Positions 17,897-26,171 of a stretch of DNA of 64,000 nucleotides are shown piece after piece. This DNA comes from Primorskyibacter flagellatus. Lineage in GTDB: Bacteria; Pseudomonadota; Alphaproteobacteria; Rhodobacterales; Rhodobacteraceae. The notes below the pieces were generated by a model. It ran no database searches. It was not told the DNA's origin and saw only the letters and a list, made by a program, of their open reading frames with translations. The first letter of the stretch is position 1. Each line of letters starts with the position of its first letter. Made by a program: the position numbers and the translations under genes. The stretch is from positions 171,795 to 235,794 of the forward strand of contig NZ_BMFJ01000003.1 in the NCBI RefSeq assembly GCF_014638275.1. Reading direction: 5' to 3'.

Positions 17897-17917
17897 ATTC
17901 CTCTCCTCCCCGTTTGA

Positions 17918-18703
17918 TCAGCGGCCCGTCCATTCGGGTTTGCGCTTCTCAATAAAGGCATCAAAGCCTTCGCGCGCGTCTTCGGTCTGCGCCACACGCG
18001 GTAACAGTGTTTCTGCAAACCGCATCTGCTGCGGATAGGTCATGTCCTCCATCGCGTGACAGGCGTATTTTCCCAGCCGGATCGCGCTCGGCGACTGCGC
18101 GGCGATCTGGGCAACCAGTTCTGCAACCTTGTCGTCCAGCCCCGCGGCATCGGTCACATAGTTGACCAGATTGAACTGCAGGGCTTCCTCGGCCGTCAGA
18201 GGAACGCCGGTGATGAACATCTCCATCAGCCTCCGCCGGGGCAGCACGCGCATCATGGGTGGCACGATCGTCATAGGAAACAGACCCACCTTCACTTCCG
18301 GCGTTCCGATGCGGGCATGATCCGCCATCACAGCCAGATCGCAGGCACAGATGATGCCCGCTCCTGCCCCCATCGCGACACCATTGATGCGCGCGATCGT
18401 TGGCTTTCGGCACGCCTGTATCGTCTCGAACAACCTTCCGGCAAAATGATCCGGGTCCGCCGGATCCTGAACAAACGGGCCGCCATCCGCCCCCGCCTTG
18501 ATGTCGCCCCCGGCACAGAAGGCGCGCTCGCCCTCGCCGGTCAGAACGATCACGCGGCAATCGCTGTCCCTCTCGGCAGCACATATGGCGGCCATGATCC
18601 CGTCTGCGACCTCACGGTTGAGGGCATTTCGATTGTCAGGACGTCGAATCGTGATACGCACTTCTTTGCCGAGCGCCTGCGATTGAACAACGCTCTCAGT
18701 CAT
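17918..18703 (-). CDS. Enoyl-CoA hydratase/isomerase family protein
   Basis: 261 residues, crotonase fold. Oxyanion segments RAFCAGGDIKAG and GVAMGAGAG are intact. The first catalytic Glu is present in GTPEVKVGLFP, and the second is plausible in RRLMEMFITG, so hydratase activity is expected. It starts the AtuA/carboxylase operon, making it the likely hydratase of the carboxylated product, parallel to the hydratase at 6269. The promoter region is shared with the divergent dehydrogenase operon and contains a CTAAC-N4-GTT(T)G operator. Confidence 0.87.
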   Translation of the reverse strand: MTESVVQSQALGKEVRITIRRPDNRNALNREVADGIMAAICAAERDSDCRVIVLTGEGERAFCAGGDIKAGADGGPFVQDPADPDHFAGRLFETIQACRKPTIARINGVAMGAGAGIICACDLAVMADHARIGTPEVKVGLFPMTIVPPMMRVLPRRRLMEMFITGVPLTAEEALQFNLVNYVTDAAGLDDKVAELVAQIAAQSPSAIRLGKYACHAMEDMTYPQQMRFAETLLPRVAQTEDAREGFDAFIEKRKPEWTGR

Positions 18704-18781
18704 TTCCGAAGCTCCCCCCCTGTATTCAGGACACCGCGCTTTCTTACGTCAGGTCGTCAAAAGCTTGGCTTGATCTATTTT

Positions 18782-18795
18782 CTAACATATGTTTG
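18782..18795. promoter_or_regulatory. CTAAC-N4-GTTAG-like operator (divergent promoter)
   Basis: CTAACATATGTTTG, one mismatch from the palindrome, within ATTTTCTAACATATGTTTG. It lies 42 nt upstream of the acyl-CoA dehydrogenase ATG (18838) and 78 nt from the divergent hydratase start (18703), so one site may control both operons. Confidence 0.62.
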
Positions 18796-18837
18796 ATTTT
18801 GGTCAACACGGCGGACGACATTTTTCGGGAGGATGAT

Positions 18838-20052
18838 ATGACCACTCAAAGTGAGGCCATCTCGGCTGATCTGGAAGCCATCAGGGCGAACTATTCTTTG
18901 ACTGATGAGCAACGCCAGATCGTCGATCACGTGGATCGGGTGTCGCGCGAGGTGCTACACCCACTGCAAGCGCGTATGGATGACGAGGAATGGTGGCCCG
19001 ATGATCTGTTCAAGCAGATGGGCGAGCTGGGCCTGCTGGGGATTACCGCACCCGAAGAGCATGGCGGATCGGGACAGAACGAGTTCACCCAGGCGCTGGT
19101 GTCCGAGGTGATTTCGAAGTGGAATCCGGCTGTGGGCCTCTCACACGGGGCGCATGACAACCTGTGCCTGAATAACCTGCTGCGCAATGGATCCGAAGAG
19201 CATGTGAAGAAATACGTGCCGGGCCTTTGCTCGGGCGAGCTGGTTGGTGCTTTGGGCCTGACCGAACCGGGTGCGGGATCCGATGCGCTCGGATCCATGG
19301 CCACAACTGCCCGCCGCGACGGTGATGATTATGTCATCAACGGCTCGAAGATTTACATCACCAACGGCCCCATTGCCGATGTGATCCTGCTTTATGCCAA
19401 AACCGACAAGTCGAAGGGCGCCAAGGGCATTTCTGCTTTCATCATCGAGACGGACAATCCCGGTTTCAAGGTGGCGCAAAAGCTTGACAAGATGGGCTTT
19501 CGCGGCTCGCCAACCGGAGAACTGGTGTTTGAGGATTGCCGCGTACCCGCATCCGCCATGGTTGGACCGGAAAACACCGGCGTTTCGGTGGTAATGAGCG
19601 GGTTGGATCTGGAGCGTGCTATGGTTGCCTCAGTCTGCGTTGGCATGGCCGAACGCGCCCTGGAACTAGGGCTGGAATACGCCAAGATTCGCGAACAATT
19701 CGGCAAACCGATTGCAAGTTTCCAGATGATGCAGTCGAAACTGGCCGAGATCTACACCGAGGTCGAAACCGCGCGCGCATTCGGTTATCGGGCACTGGCC
19801 GCCTGTACGGGCCTACCAAAAGGGGCCGGGGGCCGTGGCGAAATCCACAAACTGACCGCGGCGGCCTGTCTTTACGCAGGCGAGGCATTCAACAAGGCGG
19901 TGACCGAAGCCTGTCATATTCATGGTGGCTCTGGCTACATGCAGGACACCGAGATCAACCGGCTGTTCCGCGCCAACAAATTGTTGGAGATCGGCGCGGG
20001 AACAAGCGAAGTCCGCAAGATCATCATTGCCGAAGAACTTTTGCGCGCCTGA
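18838..20052 (+). CDS. Acyl-CoA dehydrogenase, paralogue 1 of tandem pair
   Basis: 404 residues. FAD/substrate motif TEPGAGSDALGSM; acyl pocket and helix G read MSGLDLERAMVAS, with Glu at the isovaleryl-CoA-dehydrogenase position, while the C-terminal site reads IGAGTSEVRK rather than YEGT. This is the pattern of isovaleryl/long-chain enzymes. ATG 18838 has an upstream GGGAGG; an earlier in-frame ATG at 18793 lies in the operator. The next gene is a close paralogue, and together they may act on successive chain lengths or assemble as a heteromer. Confidence 0.92.
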   Translation: MTTQSEAISADLEAIRANYSLTDEQRQIVDHVDRVSREVLHPLQARMDDEEWWPDDLFKQMGELGLLGITAPEEHGGSGQNEFTQALVSEVISKWNPAVGLSHGAHDNLCLNNLLRNGSEEHVKKYVPGLCSGELVGALGLTEPGAGSDALGSMATTARRDGDDYVINGSKIYITNGPIADVILLYAKTDKSKGAKGISAFIIETDNPGFKVAQKLDKMGFRGSPTGELVFEDCRVPASAMVGPENTGVSVVMSGLDLERAMVASVCVGMAERALELGLEYAKIREQFGKPIASFQMMQSKLAEIYTEVETARAFGYRALAACTGLPKGAGGRGEIHKLTAAACLYAGEAFNKAVTEACHIHGGSGYMQDTEINRLFRANKLLEIGAGTSEVRKIIIAEELLRA

Positions 20053-20065
20053 GGGGGACGAGACA

Positions 20066-21265
20066 ATGAACAAGCAACTGCGCAACGACACCGCTCTGCC
20101 AACACATTTCATGACGGACGAACAGCAGGCCCTGGCCGATCAGGCCGGCAAGTTCTTCATGTCCGAATTCCACCATCTGAATGCGGAAATGGACGATACT
20201 GATGACCTGCCGTCTTCGGTTTTCCCCAAGCTGGGCGAAATGGGCTACCTGGGACTGAACGTGCCGCCGGAATTCGGTGGCGCTGGTTTGGATTTCACCT
20301 CGGCCTGCATCATCACCGAACAGCTGTCGCGGGCCTCTGCCGCGATTGGGCTGACTCATGTGGCGCATGACAATTTGTGCGTCAACAACATCTATCGCAA
20401 CGCCAATGACGATCTGCGCCGAAAATACCTGCCGGGGCTTTGCAACGGCACGCTGATCGGCGCCCTGGGTCTGACCGAACCCGGCGCGGGATCCGATGCG
20501 CTTGGCTCGATGCGGACCACGGCCAAAAAGGATGGCGACGACTACATCCTGAACGGCGCCAAGATCTATATCACCAATGGGCCGATTGCCGATCTGGTGC
20601 TGGTCTATGCCAAAACATCGCCCGAAAAAGGGGCCAAGGGCATTTCCGCCTTTATCGTGGAAACCGACACGCCCGGTTTCAAGGTGGCGCAGAAGCTCAA
20701 CAAGATGGGTTTCCGTGGCTCGCCCACCGGCGAACTGGTGTTCGAGGACTGCCGGGTGCCCGCAAAAAACATGGTCGGCAAACTTGATGGCGGCGTTGCC
20801 GTGACGATGTCCGGGCTTGATCTGGAACGGGCCATCGTCTGTTTCAACGCCTTGGGTATTGCTCAGCGGGCATTGGATATTTCCATCGACTACGCCAAGA
20901 CACGCCAGCAATTCGGCAAACCGATCGCCAGTTTTCAGATGGTTCAGGCGATGCTGGCCGACATGTATACGCAGATCGAGGCCGCGCGCAGCCTGTCCTT
21001 GCGCACCGCAGCCATGTGTGAGGGCCTCGAAGAGGGCGCAGGCGGGCGCGGCGAAATCCACAAGCTCACCGCTGCGGCGATCTACAAGGCCGCTGAGGCG
21101 ACATCCTTCGTGCTGGACAAAGCTGTCCAGATTCACGGCGGCTCAGGCTACATGCGTGATACCGAAGTGAACCGGCTGTACCGAACCGGTCGCGTGCTTG
21201 AGGTCGGCGCGGGCACCCAGGAGGTTCGCAAACTCATCATCTCCGGCGAATTGCTGAAGAACTAA
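20066..21265 (+). CDS. Acyl-CoA dehydrogenase, paralogue 2 of tandem pair
   Basis: 399 residues, strongly similar over the middle to the preceding gene (shared TEPGAGSDALGSM, KIYITNGPIAD, RGSPTGELVFEDCRVPA). Helix G has MSGLDLERAIVCF, so the isovaleryl-type catalytic Glu is kept. It ends VGAGTQEVRKLIISGELLKN. Start ATG 20066 lies 13 nt after the previous stop with a GGGGGA site. The two arose by tandem duplication (inference from identity). An N-terminal extension of about 15 residues precedes the usual dehydrogenase start. Confidence 0.92.
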   Translation: MNKQLRNDTALPTHFMTDEQQALADQAGKFFMSEFHHLNAEMDDTDDLPSSVFPKLGEMGYLGLNVPPEFGGAGLDFTSACIITEQLSRASAAIGLTHVAHDNLCVNNIYRNANDDLRRKYLPGLCNGTLIGALGLTEPGAGSDALGSMRTTAKKDGDDYILNGAKIYITNGPIADLVLVYAKTSPEKGAKGISAFIVETDTPGFKVAQKLNKMGFRGSPTGELVFEDCRVPAKNMVGKLDGGVAVTMSGLDLERAIVCFNALGIAQRALDISIDYAKTRQQFGKPIASFQMVQAMLADMYTQIEAARSLSLRTAAMCEGLEEGAGGRGEIHKLTAAAIYKAAEATSFVLDKAVQIHGGSGYMRDTEVNRLYRTGRVLEVGAGTQEVRKLIISGELLKN

Positions 21266-21276
21266 GGGGGCGGAAC

Positions 21277-22131
21277 ATGAGCGAAGCGAAATCAAGGCGT
21301 TACGCGTCGGATCTCATGGCGGGCCAGGTTGCCCTGGTCACGGGGTCTGGATCTGGAATGGGCCGGGCGACGGCGATCGAAATGGCCTCTTGCGGGGCCA
21401 GGCTTGCGCTGTTCGCGCGCCGGGAAGAGCCGCTGGAGGAGACCGCCGAGATGATCCGGTCGGCGGGGGGCGAGGCCTTTGTCGTGCCCGGAGATACCCG
21501 CGACGAGGACAGTATCGAAACCGCGATGGGACGCATCAAGGACCACTACGGGCAGTTGGATGTCTTGGTGAACAATGCCGGCGGCCAGTATATCGCGGCC
21601 GCCCGCGATATCACCAACAAGGGCTTCGAAGCCGTGATCCGCAACAACCTGATCGGATCTTGGCAGATGACCCGGGCAGCGGCGGATCACTTCATGTACG
21701 ACAATGGTGGATCGGTTGTGTTTGTCACCGCCATCTCGGCGCGCACCGCGCTTACCGGCTTTACACACACCGTCGCCGCCCGCGCCGGTGTGACGGGCAT
21801 GATGAAAACGCTGGCCGCCGAATGGGGCGAGTACGGCATCCGGCTGAACTGTGTCGCGCCGGGCACGATCAAGACCGATGCGCTTGGCCGCTATCCGATT
21901 CCGCCGGAACAGTGGAAAAAGCTGAACCGCTCGGTGCTAAACCGGATGGGGGCGGCCGAGGACATCGCAGGCACGATCATTTTCCTGGCCTCGAAACTTG
22001 GCGGTTTCATCACCGGAGAAGACATTTATGTAGACGGCGGTGAGACCTTGCATATGGGTCATGACGCGCGGGACATGATCAACCCCGCGATGTTCGAGAA
22101 ACGCGAACGGGGAGATGGCAAGAATGAATAA
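21277..22131 (+). CDS. SDR, trans-2-enoyl-CoA reductase-like (PECR type)
   Basis: 284 residues. The cofactor motif is TGSGSGMGRA and NNAGGQY is present, but the usual Tyr-xxx-Lys catalytic pair is replaced: the segment reads FTHTVAARAGV, with Thr and Arg at those positions. Mammalian peroxisomal trans-2-enoyl-CoA reductase and 2,4-dienoyl-CoA reductases show the same loss and a similar AARAGV...LAxEW motif. LFARRE after the second strand favours NADPH. So it is more likely an enoyl/dienoyl-CoA reductase than an alcohol dehydrogenase. The C-terminus extends about 25 residues beyond the core. Confidence 0.82.
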   Translation: MSEAKSRRYASDLMAGQVALVTGSGSGMGRATAIEMASCGARLALFARREEPLEETAEMIRSAGGEAFVVPGDTRDEDSIETAMGRIKDHYGQLDVLVNNAGGQYIAAARDITNKGFEAVIRNNLIGSWQMTRAAADHFMYDNGGSVVFVTAISARTALTGFTHTVAARAGVTGMMKTLAAEWGEYGIRLNCVAPGTIKTDALGRYPIPPEQWKKLNRSVLNRMGAAEDIAGTIIFLASKLGGFITGEDIYVDGGETLHMGHDARDMINPAMFEKRERGDGKNE

Positions 22132-22927
22132 ACAGCCCGTCCTTCTGGAGATTTCCGACAGGATCGCTACGGTTACGCTGAACGACCCCGAGCGGCGCAA
22201 CCCGGTCACCGGCAACGACATGATCGCTGCCCTTCTGGAGACCTTCGCCAAGGTGCAGGCCGATCCTCAGGTCAGCGCGATGATCCTGACCGGGGCCGAC
22301 CCGGCCTTTTGTGCAGGCGGGGACATCAAGGAGATGAACGATCCCGACAGCGTGTTCCGCAAGGAGCCGCTGGCGGCGGCGCAGAGCTATGTTGATGGGG
22401 TGCAGCGGCTGCCGCTTGCGCTCTACAACATGGATATTCCGACGATCGCCGCAGTCAACGGCCCGGCGGTGGGCGCGGGGTGCGACCTGACCATGATGTG
22501 CGACATGCGCATCGCGTCAGAAAAAGCAAGGTTCGGCGAGGTGTTTCTGAATCTCGGAATCATTCCGGGCGATGCGGGCAGCTGGTTCCTGTTGCGTCGT
22601 CTGGGCCACCAGAAGGCCGCCGATCTGACCTTCTCGGGGCGCATGGTCGAGGCCAAGGAAGCGCTGGAGCTTGGTATGGTGCTTGAACTTGTGCCTCATG
22701 AAAAATTGATGGAACGGGCCCGTGAACGGGCCGCTGTCATCGCCGCGAAACCGCCGCGCGCGGTGCGGGTCGCCAAGCGTCTGATGCGCAATGCCGAACG
22801 GATGGACCTGCCGGATTTCCTGAATTCCGCAGCGGCCTATCAGGCGCTCATGCATCAGACCGAAGACCACCACGAGGCGGTTGCTGCGTTCGTCGAAAAA
22901 CGAAAACCCAATTTCACGGGGCGTTAA
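22124..22927 (+). CDS. Enoyl-CoA hydratase/isomerase family protein
   Basis: 267 residues from ATG 22124, which has GGGGAG nine nt upstream; an ATG at 22115 abuts that site and is unlikely. Crotonase fold: AFCAGGDIKEM and GPAVGAGCDL. The segment FGEVFLNLGIIPGDAGSW places Phe where rat crotonase has its first catalytic Glu, and KAADLTFSG has Asp at the second, so the chemistry could be isomerisation or hydrolysis rather than hydration. It overlaps the SDR stop by 8 nt. Confidence 0.85.
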   Translation: MNKQPVLLEISDRIATVTLNDPERRNPVTGNDMIAALLETFAKVQADPQVSAMILTGADPAFCAGGDIKEMNDPDSVFRKEPLAAAQSYVDGVQRLPLALYNMDIPTIAAVNGPAVGAGCDLTMMCDMRIASEKARFGEVFLNLGIIPGDAGSWFLLRRLGHQKAADLTFSGRMVEAKEALELGMVLELVPHEKLMERARERAAVIAAKPPRAVRVAKRLMRNAERMDLPDFLNSAAAYQALMHQTEDHHEAVAAFVEKRKPNFTGR

Positions 22928-22939
22928 AGGAAAGATCGC

Positions 22940-23422
22940 ATGTCAGACATCACCCAAAAGAAGATGGAGCAAATCGCGCAGATGTGGAATGCGCGCGGCA
23001 AGGGTCTGATAACGCATATGGCGCTTGAGATCGAAGAGGTCTCGACGGAAGGTGTTCGGGTTCGGATGCCGTTCAATCCGGACTTTTGCGTCGATGCGGA
23101 ACAATCGCTGCTCCACGGTGGTATCCTGACGGCACTTCTGGACAGTGTCTTTGGACTGGCGAACTTTGTTGCCATCGAAGGCGTCAGTACCATGGCCACT
23201 CTTGACCTCAGAGTTGATTACCTGCGCCCGGCCCGTTCGCGCGCGGATGTCATCGTTCAAGCGCATTGTTTTCGCAAGACCCGCCACATCGCCTTCAATT
23301 CCGGTAGCGTCTGGTTCGCGGGCCATGAGGATGCTGAAATAGCCAGGGGAACCGCCTCGTTTGCATTGACGCGCGGCGAAACCAGCCTGTTTGACGCAAT
23401 GACAAAAGGAAAAACCTCGTGA
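22940..23422 (+). CDS. PaaI-type hotdog thioesterase
   Basis: 160 residues. The hotdog signature SLLHGGILTALLDSVFGLAN (residues about 55-74) carries the HGG turn, followed by TLDLRVDYLRPA, the typical last strands. These proteins hydrolyse acyl-CoA thioesters in the cytoplasm. A charged N-terminal helix (KKMEQIAQMWNARGKG) precedes the domain. The stop overlaps the next hotdog gene (TGATG). Confidence 0.85.
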   Translation: MSDITQKKMEQIAQMWNARGKGLITHMALEIEEVSTEGVRVRMPFNPDFCVDAEQSLLHGGILTALLDSVFGLANFVAIEGVSTMATLDLRVDYLRPARSRADVIVQAHCFRKTRHIAFNSGSVWFAGHEDAEIARGTASFALTRGETSLFDAMTKGKTS

Positions 23423-23823
23423 TGGACGTGCAAACTGTCAATGCCAATGTATCCCGGGTGCCGTTCTTCCGATTTCTCAACTTTGAGGTCAGAAGTCTAG
23501 ACAGTCTCCATGCTGAGGCGGAAATGACCTTTGATGACCGCCATATCGGTAACCCGATCATGGAGTACTACCATGGCGGCATAATCGCGAGTTTTATGGA
23601 GGCCACTGCCGCCATCGCGGTACAGCCCGATTTCGCCGACGTTCCGGCCAAGCCGATCAACCTGACCGTCGATTACCTCAGACCCGGTGTGAAGGGACCG
23701 CTTTTTGCGCGCGCTAACGTCACGCGCAAAGGCAAGCGGATGGCAAGCGTCAGCGTGCTCAGCTGGCAGACGGATCGGGAAAAGGCGGTTGCCGAAGGGC
23801 TGTATCACTTCCTTCTGGTCTGA
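23422..23823 (+). CDS. PaaI-type hotdog thioesterase
   Basis: 133 residues from ATG 23422 (GTG at 23419 is also possible). Hotdog signature MEYYHGGIIASFMEATAAIA, then INLTVDYLRPGVKG. It is the second of two adjacent but divergent thioesterases; a pair may form a heteromer or deal with different chain lengths. Its 3' end overlaps by 19 nt the 3' end of the convergent tandem-TetR gene. Confidence 0.84.
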   Translation: MDVQTVNANVSRVPFFRFLNFEVRSLDSLHAEAEMTFDDRHIGNPIMEYYHGGIIASFMEATAAIAVQPDFADVPAKPINLTVDYLRPGVKGPLFARANVTRKGKRMASVSVLSWQTDREKAVAEGLYHFLLV

Positions 23824-25205
23824 CCGGGGCAACCGCTTTCAGGGCTACCTTGTCCTGTGGACGGGGTCGCTTCCCGGTTACAAATGCCTTCCAATAGCAG
23901 ATTGATGAGCATGCTGGAGAATTCAGGCAGTGATAGATATCCTTCCACTCCTGCCTTGTTCGGGTCGAACCATTCCACCGTCCAGTTTAAGGCACCCAAC
24001 ATCACTTGGCGCAAGGGGACGATCTTGATATCCGACCGTATGGCACCGTCGTCCTGAGCGTCACGGAGTATCCGATCCCAGAGTTTTCCATACTCATGGC
24101 GAATACCCCTGTGCCTCTCCCTGAAATGATTGGGGAGCATTCCATAGCTTCTGATATTCGCCGAGGTGAATTCGCTTGCCTTGAAGAGGAAATCCAGGTG
24201 CGCCCAGATTGCAGTCGCTATCCTGGCGTGATGATCGTACGGGGCATCGAATTTCCGAACGGCGGCTTCGACACCTGCTAGCAAGTCCCTCAGTCCGGCG
24301 TTTAGAACTTCGTCAACGATCGCTTCCTTGGAGTTGAAATGGTAATAGACGCTTCCCGCTTTCATGTCCGCTTCTTCCGCGATCTTTCTCAGCGTGGTCG
24401 CCTTGTAGCCATTGTCCCTCAGAACGCGCGCTGCGGCCTTTAGAATTTCTGCACGGGTCTTAGCCGCCTTGCCGTCGGGATCCGGGGTTTTGGCGGGAGT
24501 GGCGGGGCACAGCTTCAAGCCTCCGGTACCCGCCTTGCGATGTGGACACATTCCGTCAAGTATCAGCTTACTCATTCGTTCCGCGAGGATGCGCACCGGA
24601 TACTTGTCGACATCGTACCATTCTACGGTCCAGTTCATGGCACTCAGGATGAACTGGCGGATCACAGCAGTGGATATGTCGCTTCGAAGGTGGCCGGCGC
24701 GTTTGGCGTCATTCAGGAATTTGCCCCAAGCCCCTGCATATGATGCACGCAATTCGCGATGCGGGGCGCGTGTTTCGTCCGACAACATCGGATAGTTCCG
24801 AATATTGGCTGACGTGAAGTCGCTGTCGGTCAATAGGTAGGTAAGGTGTGTTTCAATCAGCAGTCTGAAAGTCTTGCGAAAATCCTCCGAACTTATCGGT
24901 GCCGACCGAACGATTTCACTGACCGCCTGATATAGTTGACGGACGCCAAGATCGAGAACATCGCTCAGAATCTGGTCCTTGGATTGAAAATGATAATAAA
25001 TGCTGCCGGCCTCAATGCCAGCTTCCTGCGCGATGTCGCGCATAGTCGTTGCGTGATAGCCTTCATACCGAAAAAGTCGCGCAGCCGCCGAAAGGATACC
25101 CTCACGTGTCCTCTCAGACTTGCTCAAGTCTTCGCTCAGTGTCCTGGGTGGGTCAGTCTTGTGTACCATTCCATTTCGATACTTGCGGGACACGAGACTG
25201 TCCAT
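23805..25205 (-). CDS. Tandem TetR regulator: two full TetR units in one chain
   Basis: 466 residues from ATG 25205 (alternative ATG 25169, 454 residues). Unit 1: helix-turn-helix about residues 32-80 (AGIEAGSIYYHFQSKDQIL) plus ligand domain to about 215. Unit 2: helix-turn-helix about 248-297 (ADMKAGSVYYHFNSKEAIV) plus ligand domain to about 445. Both carry FTSANIR (130-136, 346-352) and NWTVEW-aromatic-D (191-198, 407-414). The linker (about 218-246) includes Cys and His residues but no recognised domain. No stop or frame break separates the halves. The protein probably folds as a covalent pseudo-dimer. A perfect TCTAACAAATGTTAGA palindrome lies 10 nt upstream of the start, suggesting autoregulation. 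Confidence 0.9.
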   Translation of the reverse strand: MDSLVSRKYRNGMVHKTDPPRTLSEDLSKSERTREGILSAAARLFRYEGYHATTMRDIAQEAGIEAGSIYYHFQSKDQILSDVLDLGVRQLYQAVSEIVRSAPISSEDFRKTFRLLIETHLTYLLTDSDFTSANIRNYPMLSDETRAPHRELRASYAGAWGKFLNDAKRAGHLRSDISTAVIRQFILSAMNWTVEWYDVDKYPVRILAERMSKLILDGMCPHRKAGTGGLKLCPATPAKTPDPDGKAAKTRAEILKAAARVLRDNGYKATTLRKIAEEADMKAGSVYYHFNSKEAIVDEVLNAGLRDLLAGVEAAVRKFDAPYDHHARIATAIWAHLDFLFKASEFTSANIRSYGMLPNHFRERHRGIRHEYGKLWDRILRDAQDDGAIRSDIKIVPLRQVMLGALNWTVEWFDPNKAGVEGYLSLPEFSSMLINLLLEGICNREATPSTGQGSPESGCPGQTRRK

Positions 25206-25214
25206 TGCATTAAA

Positions 25215-25230
25215 TCTAACAAATGTTAGA
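25215..25230. promoter_or_regulatory. CTAAC-N4-GTTAG operator (tandem-TetR/SDR divergent promoter)
   Basis: TCTAACAAATGTTAGA is a perfect 6-bp inverted repeat with a 4-nt spacer. It lies 10 nt before the tandem-TetR ATG (minus) and 66 nt before the BadH-like SDR ATG (plus). Read on the minus strand it extends to TTCTAACATTTGTTAGATTT, nearly identical to the copy at 37604. Confidence 0.75.
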
Positions 25231-25296
25231 ATAATGGAAGGAACGTTCCGAATCAAGTTCTTTGCCAAGATGATAGCGGAAGAGGAGGACCTCCAT

Positions 25297-26058
25297 ATGC
25301 GAGGGTTGAGTGGAAAACGCGTGATCGTGACCGGCGGCGGCAGCGGCATCGGGCGCGCGGTGTGCGAACGGTTCGGCGAAGAAGGTGCCGAGATTGCGAT
25401 CTTTGACATGAGCGAAGACGGGGCGAAGGAAACGGTTCGCCTGATCACCGAGGCCGGCGGCAAGGCGCAGGCCTTCAAGGTGGACATCACCGACCGTGCC
25501 CAGGTCGACAAGGCTGTAGCCGAGTTCGAGGCCGGGGGTCCGGTCGATGTGCTGGTGAACAATGCCGGCTGGGACGTGATCAAACCGTTCCTCGACACCG
25601 ATCCCGACCTTTGGAAAAAGGTCATCGACATAAATCTTTACGGTCCGCTGAATATGCATCACGCGGTGCTTCCGGGCATGGTCAAGAACGGCGGCGGCCG
25701 TGTGGTCAACATCGCGTCCGACGCCGGACGCGTCGGATCATCCGGCGAAGCCGTGTATTCGGCCTGCAAGGGTGGCATCATCTCGTTCACCAAAACCGTA
25801 GCGCGCGAACTGGCGCGTAAAGGTATTCAATTGAATGCGGTCGCCCCCGGCCCGACCGATACGCCGCTGTTCGCTCAGGTTGCCGAGGGCGAGGCCGGTC
25901 AAAAGATCGCCGAAGGTCTCAAGCGGGCGATTCCGATGAAGCGTCTTGCGCAGCCGACGGATTACCCTGGCATCATCTGCTTCCTGTCGTCGGACGACGC
26001 AGGGTTCATTACCGGCCAGGTGATTTCGGTTTCGGGCGGCCTGTCCATGCACGGTTAA
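25297..26058 (+). CDS. badH: BadH-like 2-hydroxycyclohexanecarboxyl-CoA dehydrogenase
   Basis: 253 residues from ATG 25297, preceded by AGAGGAGG. SDR motifs: TGGGSGIGRA, NNAGWDVIKPF, catalytic Ser in NIASDAGRVGSSGEAVYSACKGG, whose Tyr and Lys are intact. The stretches NMHHAVLPGMV and SDDAGFITGQVISVSGG match my memory of Rhodopseudomonas BadH closely. BadH oxidises 2-hydroxycyclohexane-1-carboxyl-CoA to the 2-keto compound before ring cleavage. Ring identity here is inference; FabG-like activity on open chains is the alternative. It is a monocistronic gene ended by two hairpins and divergent from the tandem-TetR gene. Confidence 0.8.
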   Translation: MRGLSGKRVIVTGGGSGIGRAVCERFGEEGAEIAIFDMSEDGAKETVRLITEAGGKAQAFKVDITDRAQVDKAVAEFEAGGPVDVLVNNAGWDVIKPFLDTDPDLWKKVIDINLYGPLNMHHAVLPGMVKNGGGRVVNIASDAGRVGSSGEAVYSACKGGIISFTKTVARELARKGIQLNAVAPGPTDTPLFAQVAEGEAGQKIAEGLKRAIPMKRLAQPTDYPGIICFLSSDDAGFITGQVISVSGGLSMHG

Positions 26059-26064
26059 AACGCT

Positions 26065-26096
26065 GGCAGCAGCGCCGGACTCAAGGCGCTGCTGCC
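26065..26096. terminator. Hairpin after BadH-like gene
   Basis: GGCAGCAGCGCC, an 8-nt loop and GGCGCTGCTGCC form a perfect 12-bp stem starting 7 nt after the SDR stop. There is no T-run; it may act with the next hairpin or protect the transcript end. Confidence 0.6.
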
Positions 26097-26125
26097 ATAC
26101 CGTGCCAAGAGTTACCTCCCCGACT

Positions 26126-26152
26126 GGCCGCGCCTTATGTGCGGCCCTTTTT
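26126..26152 (+). terminator. Rho-independent terminator
   Basis: GGCCGC, a 9-nt loop and GCGGCC are followed directly by CTTTTT on the plus strand. This is the best canonical terminator in the window. It ends the SDR transcript 20 nt before the start of the CoA ligase, so the ligase promoter must overlap it or the ligase relies on read-through. Confidence 0.75.
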
Positions 26153-26171
26153 CATTCTAGAAAGGTTGCGA

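Noticed and set aside
25206..25631. A 142-residue N-terminal extension of the tandem-TetR protein
   Set aside because: This part runs antisense through the BadH-like SDR and across the operator; TetR sequence begins only after it.
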